Of a DNA stretch of 64,000 nt, positions 37,654 through 48,186 are shown one piece after another. The stretch's first letter is position 1, and every line of letters starts with the position of its first letter. The stretch is from Synechococcus sp. PROS-7-1 (GTDB lineage Bacteria; Cyanobacteriota; Cyanobacteriia; PCC-6307; Cyanobiaceae): positions 1,508,572 through 1,572,571 of the forward strand of contig NZ_CP047945.1 in NCBI RefSeq assembly GCF_014279795.1. Reading direction: 5' to 3'. Under the pieces are notes generated by a model. That model did not search any database. It had not been told where the DNA came from and was given only the letters and a program-made list of their open reading frames with translations. The position numbers were made by a program, and so were the translations under genes.

Positions 37654-38339
37654 TGAGCGACACCACTCTCTGGGCGGAACTGCTGGCCTACGGCACGGGC
37701 ATCGGCCTCTCGCCAATCCACATTGCCGTTCTGCTGCTCCTGTTGCTGGGCCCCCAGCCCCTACGCCGCGGTGGCTGGTTTGTTGCGGGCTGGGTGGTCA
37801 CCACCCTGCTCACCGCAACCCTGCTGGTGACCGTGGGCCACACCCTTGTACTCGACATGAGCCATGGCTCTCATCACCGCACGGGCCTTGACCTGCTGGC
37901 GGGAGGAGCCTTGGTGGCCATCGGTGGCAGGGAGCTGCTGCGTTCCTTCGCCGATGGAGCCGAACCACCGGCCTGGACCACCAGCATCGACCGCTTTGTG
38001 GCCATGCCGTTGCCACTGCTCCTGCTCCTTGGCGCGGCGGGGGAGGTGATCAGTCCCGACGACCTCGTGCTCTTCGCCAAGTCGGCTGGCGTTGTTCTCG
38101 CAGCCCAGCTGCCCACCTGGCAGGAGATCGTGGGATTGGCAGCCTTCACAATCGGAGCAAGCCTTTTTCTCCTGGCCCCACTGATCGCCGTGATCATCGG
38201 ACGGGACAAGGTGATTCCAATCCTCGAGAAAGGCAAGCAAGTGCTGTTTGCCCGAGGCGGACTGGTGGTGGGGGGCGTCAGCCTGGGCCTGGGAGGCTAT
38301 CTGGGATGGCAGGGAATCAGCGGTCTCAGCCTGCTCTGA
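37653..38339 (+). CDS. GAP-family (Sap, LysE-like) membrane protein
   Basis: A 228-residue protein with about six hydrophobic segments. The opening GTGIGLSPIHIAVLLLLLLG and the internal VISPDDLVLFAK segment fit the GAP/Sap family, related to LysE-type exporters; the mycobacterial members help expose glycolipids. Cargo here is unknown. ATG 37653 shares a base with the upstream stop. Its end overlaps the helicase gene on the opposite strand by 14 bases. Confidence 0.75.
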   Translation: MSDTTLWAELLAYGTGIGLSPIHIAVLLLLLLGPQPLRRGGWFVAGWVVTTLLTATLLVTVGHTLVLDMSHGSHHRTGLDLLAGGALVAIGGRELLRSFADGAEPPAWTTSIDRFVAMPLPLLLLLGAAGEVISPDDLVLFAKSAGVVLAAQLPTWQEIVGLAAFTIGASLFLLAPLIAVIIGRDKVIPILEKGKQVLFARGGLVVGGVSLGLGGYLGWQGISGLSLL

Positions 38340-39794
38340 GGGCTTGGGCCCAACGTTGGGTGGCCCCTTCAGAACCCGTGCGGCCTGCCATCCAAACCCC
38401 CTGACGGGCCCGGCTGACGGCCACGTAAACAAGCTGCCGGCGCAGATCAAGGTCTTGGGGCCAGAACACATCGTCTGCAACGAAGACCTCCCCAAAACTG
38501 CTGCCTTGACTGCGATGCACGGTGAGTACAGCGGCAGGTCCCAGCGACGCGAACGCATCACGCACCAGGAAATAACGGCGCCAGAGCGGACGTCCCCCCT
38601 GCTTACCAGCGTCACGAGCCTGCGTGCGCAACTGCTGGAGCAGGGCATCCAGCTGCTGCCTGGCGGGGGTGCCGGCAGGCGGTTGCAGGCGCAGATTGAG
38701 CTCGAGCTCCCCGCTACGCACCCGTGCATTCAGGGTTTCAATCACAGGTGCACCAAGACCAGCCAGCGCGAGCTGGGCATCGCCGGCCACACCGAATTCC
38801 GCCAGGTCACAGCGTTCAGGGGCGACATCCTCCACCACGAGTTCCCGATTGGAACCCAGCACCAGATCGGGCTCCTCTCCGGTCTCGCCACCATCCCGTG
38901 AGGCCGGGGCCATCACCGCGGTGCGGGTGATCAGCACCTCACCCGGCAACACCGCCATCTGATCGGCCATCTCGCCATGAATCGCCCGGCGCGCGTGGGG
39001 AACCAGCAGCTCAAGCCTGCGGTTGGTGTAGCAAAGAATCCTGGCTGCATCAGGGTTATCGCAGGCTGCCGCCTGACGCAGAGCCTCCTGAGCGCGACTG
39101 AGCCAATCGGAGCGGTTCATCACCCCGACCTGGCCCAGATCCGTGCGCACCGGAGCCAGAAGCGGTGGCACCTCACAGGGCAGGCGGCCATCACGCAGAC
39201 AACTGGCCAACTGCAGCACGGGGCCTTGATGGCGCACCACCTGCTTTAGGCAGGCATTCACGGCCCGCGTCATGGCAAAGACAGGGCTGTCGCTTTCTCC
39301 CACCGGCGGCAGCTGGGCCGGATCCCCCACAAACACCAGTCGGGTGCTGAAGGTGTGGGCGCACTGCAGGGCGATCGCCAGCAATGAGCTGTCCACCATG
39401 GAGGCTTCATCAATCAGCACCAACCCGAGATGCTCAAGGGCTGCGGCCGTCTGCTCGGTGGATTCACACAGTTCACGATCCCCCTGTCGTTTGAGCTTGA
39501 GGCGCAGCAGACGGTGAATGGTGGATGGGTACCAGGTTGGGCGCAGACCCTCAAGGGCCAGGGCCTGCCTGAGCACACCCACAGCCTTGTGGGTCGGGGC
39601 GACGACAGTCCAGCAAAGACCTCTGGCTTCCACCTGCTGGAGAAGACGCATCGAAAGGAAGGTCTTGCCGCTGCCGGCGAAACCACTCAGCACAAACGGG
39701 ACGGTTGCATCGGCTTGATGAAGCCAGTCAGCGAAGGCATCGGCGGCCTGTTGCTGATCACTGGTGAGAGCCAGCTCGGAATGGGCGGGCGAGC

Positions 39795-39798
<4 letters not shown>
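38326..39798 (-). CDS. SF1B DNA helicase, RecD/Dda-like
   Basis: A 490-residue superfamily 1 helicase. Motif I is GFAGSGKTFLS, motif Ia VVAPTHKAVGVL, motif II VLIDEASMVD, motif III FVGDPAQLPPV, and near the end the RecD/UvrD C-terminal motifs VLTVHRSQGSSF and LVYVAVSRARQG. It lacks the RecBCD nuclease parts and is shorter than RecD2. A role in DNA repair or replication restart is inferred. It is translated just after nothing on its strand upstream; downstream of the PAP2-like gene it overlaps the latter's frame at 39795-39798. Confidence 0.88.
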
Positions 39799-41269
<1,471 letters not shown>

Positions 41270-41295
41270 TCAGGCCGCAGGTCCCATCAGTGCGA

Positions 41296-42192
41296 TCACG
41301 GCACCAGGTCATCAAGATCGTGATCGAGCTGATGGCGTCGGCTCCAGGCCAGCACAGTGTTCACCAGAAGCATGGTGACGGTCATCGGACCGACGCCGCC
41401 CGGCACGGGGGAAAGGGCTGCAACCAAGGGCTCCAACTCGGCAGCGATGACATCTCCGCACAACCCACCCTCGGGTCTGCGATGAATTCCCACATCCACA
41501 ACAACGGCACCGGGGGCTACATGCTCAGCCCCAATCATTTCCGGACGTCCCGCTGCGACCACAAGGATGTCGGCCTGACGGGTGAGGGCAGGCAGATCGC
41601 GGGTGCGGGAGTGCGCCACGGTGACTGTTGCGTTGGCCGCCTGAAGCATCAGGGCCATCGGCTGGCCCACAAGGATGCTGCGTCCCACCACAACAGCCCG
41701 TTTGCCGGAGGGATCAATGCCCTGACTGCGCAACATGGCCATCACGCCTGCGGGCGTGCAACTGCGGGGACCTGGCTCACCTTTCAATAGCCGTCCAAGG
41801 TTGAGTGTGTGCAGGCCATCGGCATCCTTGTCGGGATCGATTGCTGCCAGAAGAGGGGTTTCATCGAGGCCTTCCGGCAGGGGCAGCTGCAGCAAAATTC
41901 CATCCACCCGCTCATCGGCATTGAGCGCTCGGATGGCCTTCAGAAGAGTCTCCGGTTGCGACGAAGCAGGCAGGTGCGCCCCGAAGCTTTCCACTCCCAC
42001 TCTGGCGCAGGCTTTCTCCTTGTTGGCCACATACACCGCACTGGCGGGATCATCACCCACGCGCAGAACGGCGAGACCCGGCGGGCGGCCGGCCTGAGCA
42101 CAACCCCTACGGACCTGCTGTGCCAGTCGTTGTTCAAGCTCCTTGGCCAGAGCTTTTCCATCCAATCTGAGGGCCATCGCCGACTGATGCAT
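41296..42192 (-). CDS. folD: Bifunctional methylene-THF dehydrogenase/cyclohydrolase
   Basis: Interconverts methylene-, methenyl- and 10-formyl-tetrahydrofolate. The product shows the catalytic Lys segment [47 protein letters not shown] and the cofactor motif [17 protein letters not shown], then [13 protein letters not shown] at the end. Size near 295 residues is typical. ATG 42177 ([10 protein letters not shown]) matches the usual family start better than the first ATG at 42192. Divergent from pgpH. Confidence 0.96.
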   Translation of the reverse strand: MHQSAMALRLDGKALAKELEQRLAQQVRRGCAQAGRPPGLAVLRVGDDPASAVYVANKEKACARVGVESFGAHLPASSQPETLLKAIRALNADERVDGILLQLPLPEGLDETPLLAAIDPDKDADGLHTLNLGRLLKGEPGPRSCTPAGVMAMLRSQGIDPSGKRAVVVGRSILVGQPMALMLQAANATVTVAHSRTRDLPALTRQADILVVAAGRPEMIGAEHVAPGAVVVDVGIHRRPEGGLCGDVIAAELEPLVAALSPVPGGVGPMTVTMLLVNTVLAWSRRHQLDHDLDDLVP

Positions 42193-42251
42193 GTGAAACC
42201 AGCATGCCGCTCCAGCAGAGCTAGCGTTTCATCTGAAAGCATCCGCCAATC

Positions 42252-44354
42252 TTGCGTTCGCATCCCCTAGCAAGGTTCTGGAGATCTTGGCTCAGGAGTG
42301 AATCTCCTCGGCGGCCGGTGCTGCGCTGGAATCGCCTTCAACGCGGTGTTCTCCTGGCGCTGTGCCTGCTGGTGGCGCTGATCTCGAGTTGGCCGTGGCT
42401 GGTGGAGCCAGACATTCGACCGGGGCTAACAGCACCGTTTGACGCAGTGGCACCCAAGGATGCACGGGTGGTCGACAGCGAAGCGCTGAAGCAACGACGA
42501 TCGAGCTTGGTGCCGAGCACGCTGGTTCAGGTGATCGACAACCAGCAGGACCAGCAACTGCGCATGCGTCTCGAGCGCTATCTGGGAGAGCTGGAACGGG
42601 TCGCCAGCAGCGACGATGCCGAACGGATCGGCCCGGTGAACCTGAGCGCCGAAGAACAGGACTGGCTTGAGGAGCGCTTACCGGATGAACGCCTGAAATG
42701 GGATATGGGTCTGCGCCGGGCGCTGGAACGCATGCTCAGCCAGGGATTGGTCAACAACCTGGCCGAAGAACAGCTGCGTCAGGCCACATCCCTGCAGCTG
42801 GAGGAACTGGGACCTGCAGATGCGCCAGCGCGAACCCTTGGCTCCAAGCTGCTCACCACCACCTTGCAGGGTGCCAGCAATCTCAAAACCGATCCGCAAC
42901 GCAGCCAAAGGCTGATCGAGAAGCTGATCACCCAGCAAGGCATCCCAGTCATCGAGGTCAGCCAGGGTGACCTGATCACGCAGAAGGGCGAACCGATCAG
43001 TTCCCAGGCCTACGACGTACTCGATTTCTTCGGCCTGGTGAACCGCAGACCCAAACTGGGAATCTGGCTAATCCGGTTTACAGAATCCCTCGCCGCCTGC
43101 GGGATTCTCCTGCTCGTGATGCGCCGCGAGCGCCCTTGCCTCGAAGCGCCCCATGGACTGTTGGCCCTGGGGTTGCTGCTGATCTCTCAGGCCTGCAAGG
43201 TCTGGTTCGGCGCGGCCGTAAGCCCACTGGCGGTGATCGTGCCCCCCACGTTGCTTCTGGCCCAGGGCCTTGGAACCAGCAGCGCCCTGGCGTGGATGGC
43301 CGTTGCCAGCCTGCTCTGGCCCACACCGGTGACGGGGCTTGGGGAGGGGCGCCTGCTGATTGCCGCGGCAACAGCCACCGTGGCCGCCCTTCAAGCGGGC
43401 AGGCTCAGAAGTCGTGCCCAGCTTCTGCAACTGGCGGTGCTCCTTCCCCTCGGAGCGCTTGCTCTGGAGCTGCTTCTCCCCAACAGGACTTCAGGATCCC
43501 TTGTGGATCAAGACTGGAGCCGACTGCTTCCCAACTCGGGAGATCTGGCATCCGAAGCCTTGTTGCTGGGCCTGCTGATGATGCTGGCGATCCTGGTCAT
43601 TCCCCTGCTCGAGAGTTCCTTTGGTCTGCTGACCCGGGCAAGGCTGATGGAGCTGGCCGACCAGGAACGCCCCCTCCTGCGCCGGCTCTCCTCAGAAGCT
43701 CCAGGCACGTTCGAGCACACCCTGATGATCTGCAGCTTGGCCGAGGAGGGCGCGCGCGCAATCGGTGCCGATGTGGATCTGATCCGCACTGGGTCGCTGT
43801 ATCACGACGTTGGCAAGCTGCATGCGCCGGATTGGTTCATCGAGAACCAGACCACCGACCACAACCCGCACACGGAACTCAATGATCCAATCGCCAGCGC
43901 GGGTGTTCTGCAGGCCCATGTGGATGAAGGCCTGAAATTGGCCAGACGCCACCGCTTGCCCAGGCCGATCGCTGACTTCATTCCCGAGCATCAGGGAACT
44001 TTGCGGATGGGGTATTTCCTGCACCAGGCACGGCTGAAAGATCCCGAGATTTCAGAGAAGCGATTTCGGTATCACGGCCCAACTCCTCGCTCCAAGGAGA
44101 CCGGAATCATGATGGTGGCTGATGGTTGCGAGGCCGCCCTGCGCTCCTTGCCGCCCGACACGAGCGATGCGGAAGCCCGAGCCACCGTGAAACGGATCGT
44201 GGAAGCGCGGCTCAGCGATGGCCAGTTGCGTCAAAGCGGCCTCAGTCGCGCGGAGCTCGAGCTTGTGATGCGGGCATTTGTGAAGGTGTGGCGCCGCATG
44301 CGCCATCGCCGCATTCCCTACCCGATCCCAGCCAAACGTCGATTCACGGCTTAA
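42252..44354 (+). CDS. pgpH: 7TM-HD phosphodiesterase PgpH (c-di-AMP hydrolase)
   Basis: Hydrolyses c-di-AMP, so it opposes DacA at the other end of this window. The 700-residue product has one N-terminal membrane segment (about 32-50), an extracytoplasmic region (to about 275), a cluster of seven hydrophobic segments (about 278-460), and a C-terminal HD domain: FEHTLMICSLAEEGA, the HD pair in GSLYHDVGKLHAPDWF, and later His residues in IPEHQGTLRM. Start is TTG at 42252. Its end overlaps the next minus-strand gene by four bases. Confidence 0.92.
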   Translation: MRSHPLARFWRSWLRSESPRRPVLRWNRLQRGVLLALCLLVALISSWPWLVEPDIRPGLTAPFDAVAPKDARVVDSEALKQRRSSLVPSTLVQVIDNQQDQQLRMRLERYLGELERVASSDDAERIGPVNLSAEEQDWLEERLPDERLKWDMGLRRALERMLSQGLVNNLAEEQLRQATSLQLEELGPADAPARTLGSKLLTTTLQGASNLKTDPQRSQRLIEKLITQQGIPVIEVSQGDLITQKGEPISSQAYDVLDFFGLVNRRPKLGIWLIRFTESLAACGILLLVMRRERPCLEAPHGLLALGLLLISQACKVWFGAAVSPLAVIVPPTLLLAQGLGTSSALAWMAVASLLWPTPVTGLGEGRLLIAAATATVAALQAGRLRSRAQLLQLAVLLPLGALALELLLPNRTSGSLVDQDWSRLLPNSGDLASEALLLGLLMMLAILVIPLLESSFGLLTRARLMELADQERPLLRRLSSEAPGTFEHTLMICSLAEEGARAIGADVDLIRTGSLYHDVGKLHAPDWFIENQTTDHNPHTELNDPIASAGVLQAHVDEGLKLARRHRLPRPIADFIPEHQGTLRMGYFLHQARLKDPEISEKRFRYHGPTPRSKETGIMMVADGCEAALRSLPPDTSDAEARATVKRIVEARLSDGQLRQSGLSRAELELVMRAFVKVWRRMRHRRIPYPIPAKRRFTA

Positions 44355-45019
44355 CGGTGGGCCCAGGCTGGCTCAGGAGCACGCACCCGCAACGGATGGC
44401 GGGGATCATCAGGATCAGGAAAACGCAAGGCCATCGCCCTGAGCCGCAGCCCCCCGGCTGCACACCCTGGGTTGTAGATCGGGTCCCCGATGATCGGATG
44501 GTGCAGGGCTGCCAGATGGGCGCGTAGCTGATGGGACCGGCCGGTTCTTGGGCAGAGCCAGAGACGCGTGCTGTTCTCCATCAATTGCAAACGACGCCAC
44601 AGCGTGAGGCATGCCTTCCCATCGGGATGAATGCCGTAGGTGGGCGGTTGACGCTTCAGACGCGCCAAAGGGAGATCAATCCGTCCGCTGAGAGTCCCCA
44701 TCTGTCCCTGAACATCGGCGAGGTACAGCTTTCTGACCCTTCGCGCTGCAAACAAAGCCCCCAACAACCGGTGTGTGCCTGGGTCCTTCGCCAGAAGCAC
44801 GAGTCCCGAGGTGTCGCGATCGAGGCGATGCACCAGGCGTAGATCTGGGCACGCAAGCTGAAGGCGACTGATCAGCGAATCCTGCTGGTGAGTCCCCAGA
44901 CCGGGTTGGCACAGCAGTCCTGCCGGTTTGTCCACCACCATCAAACGTGGATGATCGAGAATGAGGGGCAGCCCAGCCAGCTGGCGGTCTGCCGAAATCC
45001 CTGGCCTACAGGCGGCCAC
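44351..45019 (-). CDS. RluA-family pseudouridine synthase
   Basis: A 222-residue pseudouridine synthase of the RluA family without an S4 domain. The catalytic motif is VHRLDRDTSGLVLLAKD, with [25 protein letters not shown] and IIGDPIYN further on. Short members act on tRNA position 32 or on 23S rRNA; the target is not decided here. Its N-terminal coding end overlaps the tail of the following upstream gene by 14 bases on the same strand. Confidence 0.88.
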   Translation of the reverse strand: MAACRPGISADRQLAGLPLILDHPRLMVVDKPAGLLCQPGLGTHQQDSLISRLQLACPDLRLVHRLDRDTSGLVLLAKDPGTHRLLGALFAARRVRKLYLADVQGQMGTLSGRIDLPLARLKRQPPTYGIHPDGKACLTLWRRLQLMENSTRLWLCPRTGRSHQLRAHLAALHHPIIGDPIYNPGCAAGGLRLRAMALRFPDPDDPRHPLRVRAPEPAWAHR

Positions 45020-45407
45020 CGCGTCGATGCGCTGGACGGCACCAGTAGATGAGAGCCAGCACGTTCACAAGCCCAAGCGCGACCGAAGCAAATCCGAGGG
45101 GGCGGGCCTCAGGGCCGAGCACCAGGCGCACGATCCCGTAAGGCAAGGCACCACCCAGAGCCATGGACAGGGCCACGATGGTGAGAATCACCCCCCAGCG
45201 CCGCTGCGCCAGCAGTCCGGCCGCCGCCACGATGCCCACGATCGCTGCAGGCCAGGCCAGCGAAAAGGCCAGAGTGATGTTGGTGATTTCAAGGCCTGTG
45301 GATTGATCAGGCTGGAAGGCCCCCCAACCGATCACGGGTAAGGCCAGGAGATTGGCCAGCAACCCAATCCAGGTCATCAACCAATACCCGCGCAGCCTGG
45401 GCCCCAT
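45006..45407 (-). CDS. Small four-helix membrane protein, unknown function
   Basis: A 133-residue product from ATG 45407 (a TTG at 45422 would add five). Hydrophobic segments lie near 10-30, 43-64, 70-93 and 103-122, so four membrane helices are likely, with a basic C-terminus (CRPAHRRGGRL). No family recognised. It overlaps the RluA-like gene by 14 bases and lies 21 bases after the 45429-45752 gene on the same strand. Confidence 0.7.
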   Translation of the reverse strand: MGPRLRGYWLMTWIGLLANLLALPVIGWGAFQPDQSTGLEITNITLAFSLAWPAAIVGIVAAAGLLAQRRWGVILTIVALSMALGGALPYGIVRLVLGPEARPLGFASVALGLVNVLALIYWCRPAHRRGGRL

Positions 45408-45428
45408 GGAGTCAGCGTGCAAACTTGC

Positions 45429-45752
45429 TCACCGTAAGGGGCCGTGGCCGCCGCTCTTCTCATCGTCGGCGTGCAACACGGATTCCAGGGTGCTGAGCAG
45501 CATCGCAACGGCTTCATCACGATCCATGGCGCCCTCAGCAACCCGACTGATCCAGGCGTGGCAGAGCGCTTCGATCTGCTCAAGCAAGGGGCCTGTCGCC
45601 TGCAACGCCTCACTCACGCGTTCGGACGCGTCTTGATCAATCTCAAGACGATCCAGCACCTGATAAAACTGACCATCGTTGCCGAGATACGTCAGGTGAC
45701 CCGCATCATCCAGTTTTGGTGCGGTGATGGGAGTGACTGATGGATCGTCCAT
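45429..45752 (-). CDS. Small acidic protein of unknown function
   Basis: A 107-residue acidic product from ATG 45752 (MDDPSVTPITAP). It begins with a segment HLTYLGNDGQFYQVLDRLEI, which looks like a short beta hairpin, and continues as amphipathic helices to a His/Gly-rich tail. No known family. The frame is open upstream to 46007, but that part runs across the neighbouring exported-protein gene in another frame and is not protein-like. Confidence 0.65.
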   Translation of the reverse strand: MDDPSVTPITAPKLDDAGHLTYLGNDGQFYQVLDRLEIDQDASERVSEALQATGPLLEQIEALCHAWISRVAEGAMDRDEAVAMLLSTLESVLHADDEKSGGHGPLR

Positions 45753-45765
45753 GGTTGCTTCAGCC

Positions 45766-46308
45766 TCACGGAGTGTCGGGGGAGATCGCTGGGGGAGCCG
45801 ACACAGAGGCCCGAGGCAAACGATCGGCGCAGAAACGGCGAAACAGGGCTTCAACCTCCCTGGGAGGCAGACTCTGCACCAAGCGGGCTTCAATCTCTTC
45901 ACGCTGCTGCGACTGGTGATAAAGACGGAGCTCCTGAAACGTTGTTCTGGATCGGGCTTCAATGGCCTCCAGGGCATCATCGATCTGATGGTCGGCGAGA
46001 AGGGCACCGCCGCGGCAGTGCTGCATCACGTGCGCGGATTCATGGGCAAGCACCACCCAGATCTGCTTGGGGTCGTTGTCCAGATTGTTGGCACAGAGAA
46101 GGAGAGCGTTGCGCTGCGAATGAAACGCTCCCAAAAGCGAGGGTGGGCAATCTTTGGCCACCATCGTGTCGGTGCCGGCACGCCGAATCAGAGAGGCATA
46201 GCGGCCAATGCGATCCCAGCTCTCCGCGCGCACTGGCCGGGAGGCCAGAGACGCAAGAGAGACCATCGCCAGCACTGCAGCAACGGAACGACCAAGCCGA
46301 CAACCCAT
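45766..46308 (-). CDS. Exported HExxH protein, putative zinc metallopeptidase
   Basis: A 180-residue product with a signal peptide (GCRLGRSVAAVLAMVSLASL, cleavage near VRAES). The mature part has QIWVVLAHESAHVMQHC, an HExxH zinc site inside a hydrophobic helix, and an acidic helix (REEIEARLVQSLP) that could supply the third ligand. Four cysteines suggest disulfides outside the cytoplasm. I know no named family for it; peptidase activity is inferred from the motif only. It lies 13 bases upstream of the 45429-45752 gene. Confidence 0.75.
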   Translation of the reverse strand: MGCRLGRSVAAVLAMVSLASLASRPVRAESWDRIGRYASLIRRAGTDTMVAKDCPPSLLGAFHSQRNALLLCANNLDNDPKQIWVVLAHESAHVMQHCRGGALLADHQIDDALEAIEARSRTTFQELRLYHQSQQREEIEARLVQSLPPREVEALFRRFCADRLPRASVSAPPAISPDTP

Positions 46309-46375
46309 CCATCAATCCCACTCCTGCTCCCATTAGAGACAAGCGAGACACGAACAGGCTGAAGGTGCGGTTCTT

Positions 46376-46675
46376 CTACTGATTCAACCGCTGAACGCTG
46401 GCCACCTTGTCCCGGAAGGACTGCTCGCGATCAATGCGCGTGTTGACGCGCAACGTGGCATGGATCCTCGGAACCCCGCTGTGATGCAAGCGCTCATGAC
46501 AAGCCTTGACGCAGGCAAAAACGGCATCCCAATCACCCTCAATCGCTGTCCCATCGGGCCCCAGCTGATGCTCAAGACCCGAAGCCTCAATCACCTCCTG
46601 GCAAACCGCTACGTAGGGCGCAAGGGACACCCCCACACCGAGCGGCACGAGGCAGAGATCAACGCTCACGCGCAT
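46376..46675 (-). CDS. MTH1187/YqgV-family thiamine-binding-type protein
   Basis: A 99-residue single-domain protein. The opening VSVDLCLVPLGVGVSLAPYV, then LGPDGTAIEGDWDAVFACV and the end ATLRVNTRIDREQSF, follow the MTH1187/YkoF-like pattern; YqgV-type members have been shown to bind thiamine. There is no transporter or thiamine gene next to it. It lies 67 bases upstream of the exported HExxH gene on the same strand. Confidence 0.85.
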   Translation of the reverse strand: MRVSVDLCLVPLGVGVSLAPYVAVCQEVIEASGLEHQLGPDGTAIEGDWDAVFACVKACHERLHHSGVPRIHATLRVNTRIDREQSFRDKVASVQRLNQ

Positions 46676-46794
46676 CGGTGGCTCCAGTCATGTCCTGTCA
46701 TGGTTAGTCAGGAGCTCAGACAGATGCAAGCCCATGCAACAGGCCAGACTTGCCCAAGCGGGGGCGGCAAGGCCGGCGAGAACCCCAGCGCTGC

Positions 46795-46823
46795 GGAGCT
46801 CCTTAGGGAGCTCCAGTTTTTTT
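46795..46823 (+). terminator. Terminator-like hairpin with T-run, no plus-strand gene
   Basis: Two copies of the palindrome ggagctcc (46795-46802 and 46807-46814) around loop ttag form an 8-bp stem, followed on the plus strand by ag and seven Ts. On the minus strand the same bases hold the final codons and the stop codon of the 46803-47123 gene, with the T-run encoding lysines. No plus-strand gene ends here, so it may terminate an unseen small RNA or be coincidental. Confidence 0.45.
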
Positions 46824-47123
46824 CGACCGGTCACCGTGCCCGATCAGGCAAGCGCTGGGATAGCTAAGCGTGCGCCAGTCACCGGAACTTGTCTGAACTT
46901 CAAGCCCGATCCCCTGTTCAAAAGCTGACGGGGAGCGTCCTTGCCCTTCACACCAACGGCTGGCGGCCGCCTCCGCAGCAGCAATCGATTCATACGGCGC
47001 ATCCAGCACTGGATGGGGAGTGCCATCCAGTGATACCAATCGATAGAGGGCGTGTTTGGAGTCGGGCACTATTCCACTTTCGCAACTGTCACCAGTGTTC
47101 CATGCTTCCGAAGGGTGCGCCAT
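46803..47123 (-). CDS. Small protein of unknown function
   Basis: A 106-residue product from ATG 47123 (MAHPSEAWNTG); an ATG at 47177 would overlap the divergent gene at 47155. Features are LYRLVSLDGTPHPVLDAPYE, an Ala-rich helix ESIAAAEAAASRWCEGQG and ends SKKTGAP. The pattern hints at a small domain that modifies or reads a residue string, but I recognise no family. The stop codon sits in the loop of a strong hairpin. Confidence 0.6.
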   Translation of the reverse strand: MAHPSEAWNTGDSCESGIVPDSKHALYRLVSLDGTPHPVLDAPYESIAAAEAAASRWCEGQGRSPSAFEQGIGLEVQTSSGDWRTLSYPSACLIGHGDRSKKTGAP

Positions 47124-47154
47124 CCCGGGAGCCGAATCCATCCACCCCAACGCC

Positions 47155-47616
47155 ATGACGAGCCACGTTCTCACCAACGCCTACGAGGCCCTGCTGAGCT
47201 GCGCCCCAGCCCCTCTCTTTCAGAAGGCCAGAGACCTCTACCTCAAGAAGTACGCCCTGGATGGCCGCAAGAGCGAAAGCCCCTTACGCCTGTTTGTGGC
47301 CCGCGAAAACCTCAACGAAACCATCAGCCCCGACCCAGAAGCCCCGCCCCATGGACGCATTGCCCGCCTCGAAGCCAGAACCGAGGAGCTCGCCTTGGTC
47401 CACTGGCAGAACCCAGAACCCGCCGATCACAACGCTGTTGAGCACTACCTACGCGAAACCTGGGATCTCACCGACATTGCGCTCCACTCCTGCGACGACC
47501 CTTGGTTTCGAGATGGCGGCCACCAGCAGCGACTGACACTCCCGACGCCCCTGCTCTGGACGCGGGAAGCCCGTTACCAGGACGTCGAAAAAACTCTGGA
47601 GGAGGAAAACCCATAA
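47155..47616 (+). CDS. Protein of unknown function
   Basis: A 153-residue product from ATG 47155. The N-terminal half is helical (VLTNAYEALLSCAPAPLFQ, ARDLYLKKYAL), the C-terminal half rich in Trp, His and Asp (VEHYLRETWDLTDIALHS, DDPWFRDGG). No membrane segment or signal. Upstream in-frame sequence lies antisense to the divergent small gene and is not used. No family recognised. About 70 bases follow before the next small gene. Confidence 0.65.
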   Translation: MTSHVLTNAYEALLSCAPAPLFQKARDLYLKKYALDGRKSESPLRLFVARENLNETISPDPEAPPHGRIARLEARTEELALVHWQNPEPADHNAVEHYLRETWDLTDIALHSCDDPWFRDGGHQQRLTLPTPLLWTREARYQDVEKTLEEENP

Positions 47617-47684
47617 AAAGCTGAAAGCCAGCGCACGAACGCGCGAGCCTGGCTAACCCGGAATTAAGTCTCAGTGGATCAAAG

Positions 47685-47891
47685 ATGAGAACACCCCTCC
47701 CGGAGCGCTACGTTCTGCGCCACAGGGGCAGCGGCCAGTATCTGCGGGTCAATGACCAAAGCCAGCAGATCGAGGCGATCGAAAGCCCCGAATCCGCTTG
47801 GAATTTCCACAGCCATGAAGGGGCCATCACCCATGCCCTCTGGATCGGCGAGGTGCATGGACAAACCCCTGATGTGGTGAAGATGCGCTGA
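47685..47891 (+). CDS. Small protein of unknown function (68 aa)
   Basis: ATG 47685. The 68-residue product (ERYVLRHRGSGQYLRVND, then ESAWNFHSHEGAITHALWIG) looks like a compact beta-type domain with good amino acid balance, so I think it is real. No family recognised. It faces the ferredoxin gene, 13 bases between stops. Confidence 0.55.
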   Translation: MRTPLPERYVLRHRGSGQYLRVNDQSQQIEAIESPESAWNFHSHEGAITHALWIGEVHGQTPDVVKMR

Positions 47892-47904
47892 GCATCCAAC
47901 GCGA

Positions 47905-48186
47905 TCAGAGCTCGTCTTCGACCTCAGGCTTGATGGTGCAATCAGCCATGGGGTAGCTGACGCAGAGCAGGGCGTAACCATTCCCCATCTGCTCATCATC
48001 CAGGAAGCTTTGATCTGACTGATCAACGCTTCCGCTCAACACCTTGCCGGCACAGGTGCTGCAAGCACCGGCACGGCAAGAATAAGGAAGGTCGACACCC
48101 TGCTCTTCTGCGGCATCAAGGATGTATTGATCGTCTGCGCAGGAAAAGCTCTTTCCGCCCTCAAGGGTGATGGTGAAGGATGCCAT
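47905..48186 (-). CDS. Plant-type [2Fe-2S] ferredoxin
   Basis: A 93-residue ferredoxin with the cluster cysteines in [14 protein letters not shown] and a fourth in YALLCVSYP. Length and the [13 protein letters not shown] segment match the photosynthetic PetF type, which passes electrons from photosystem I to FNR (petH here), nitrite reductase and thioredoxin reductase. Cyanobacteria have several ferredoxins, so I do not claim this is the main PetF; the sequence is short by a few residues and starts [15 protein letters not shown]. Confidence 0.93.
   Translation of the reverse strand: MASFTITLEGGKSFSCADDQYILDAAEEQGVDLPYSCRAGACSTCAGKVLSGSVDQSDQSFLDDEQMGNGYALLCVSYPMADCTIKPEVEDEL

Noticed and set aside
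47617-47684. Terminator after the 47155-47616 gene
   Set aside because: agccag/ctggct can pair, but the loop is long and no T-run follows.
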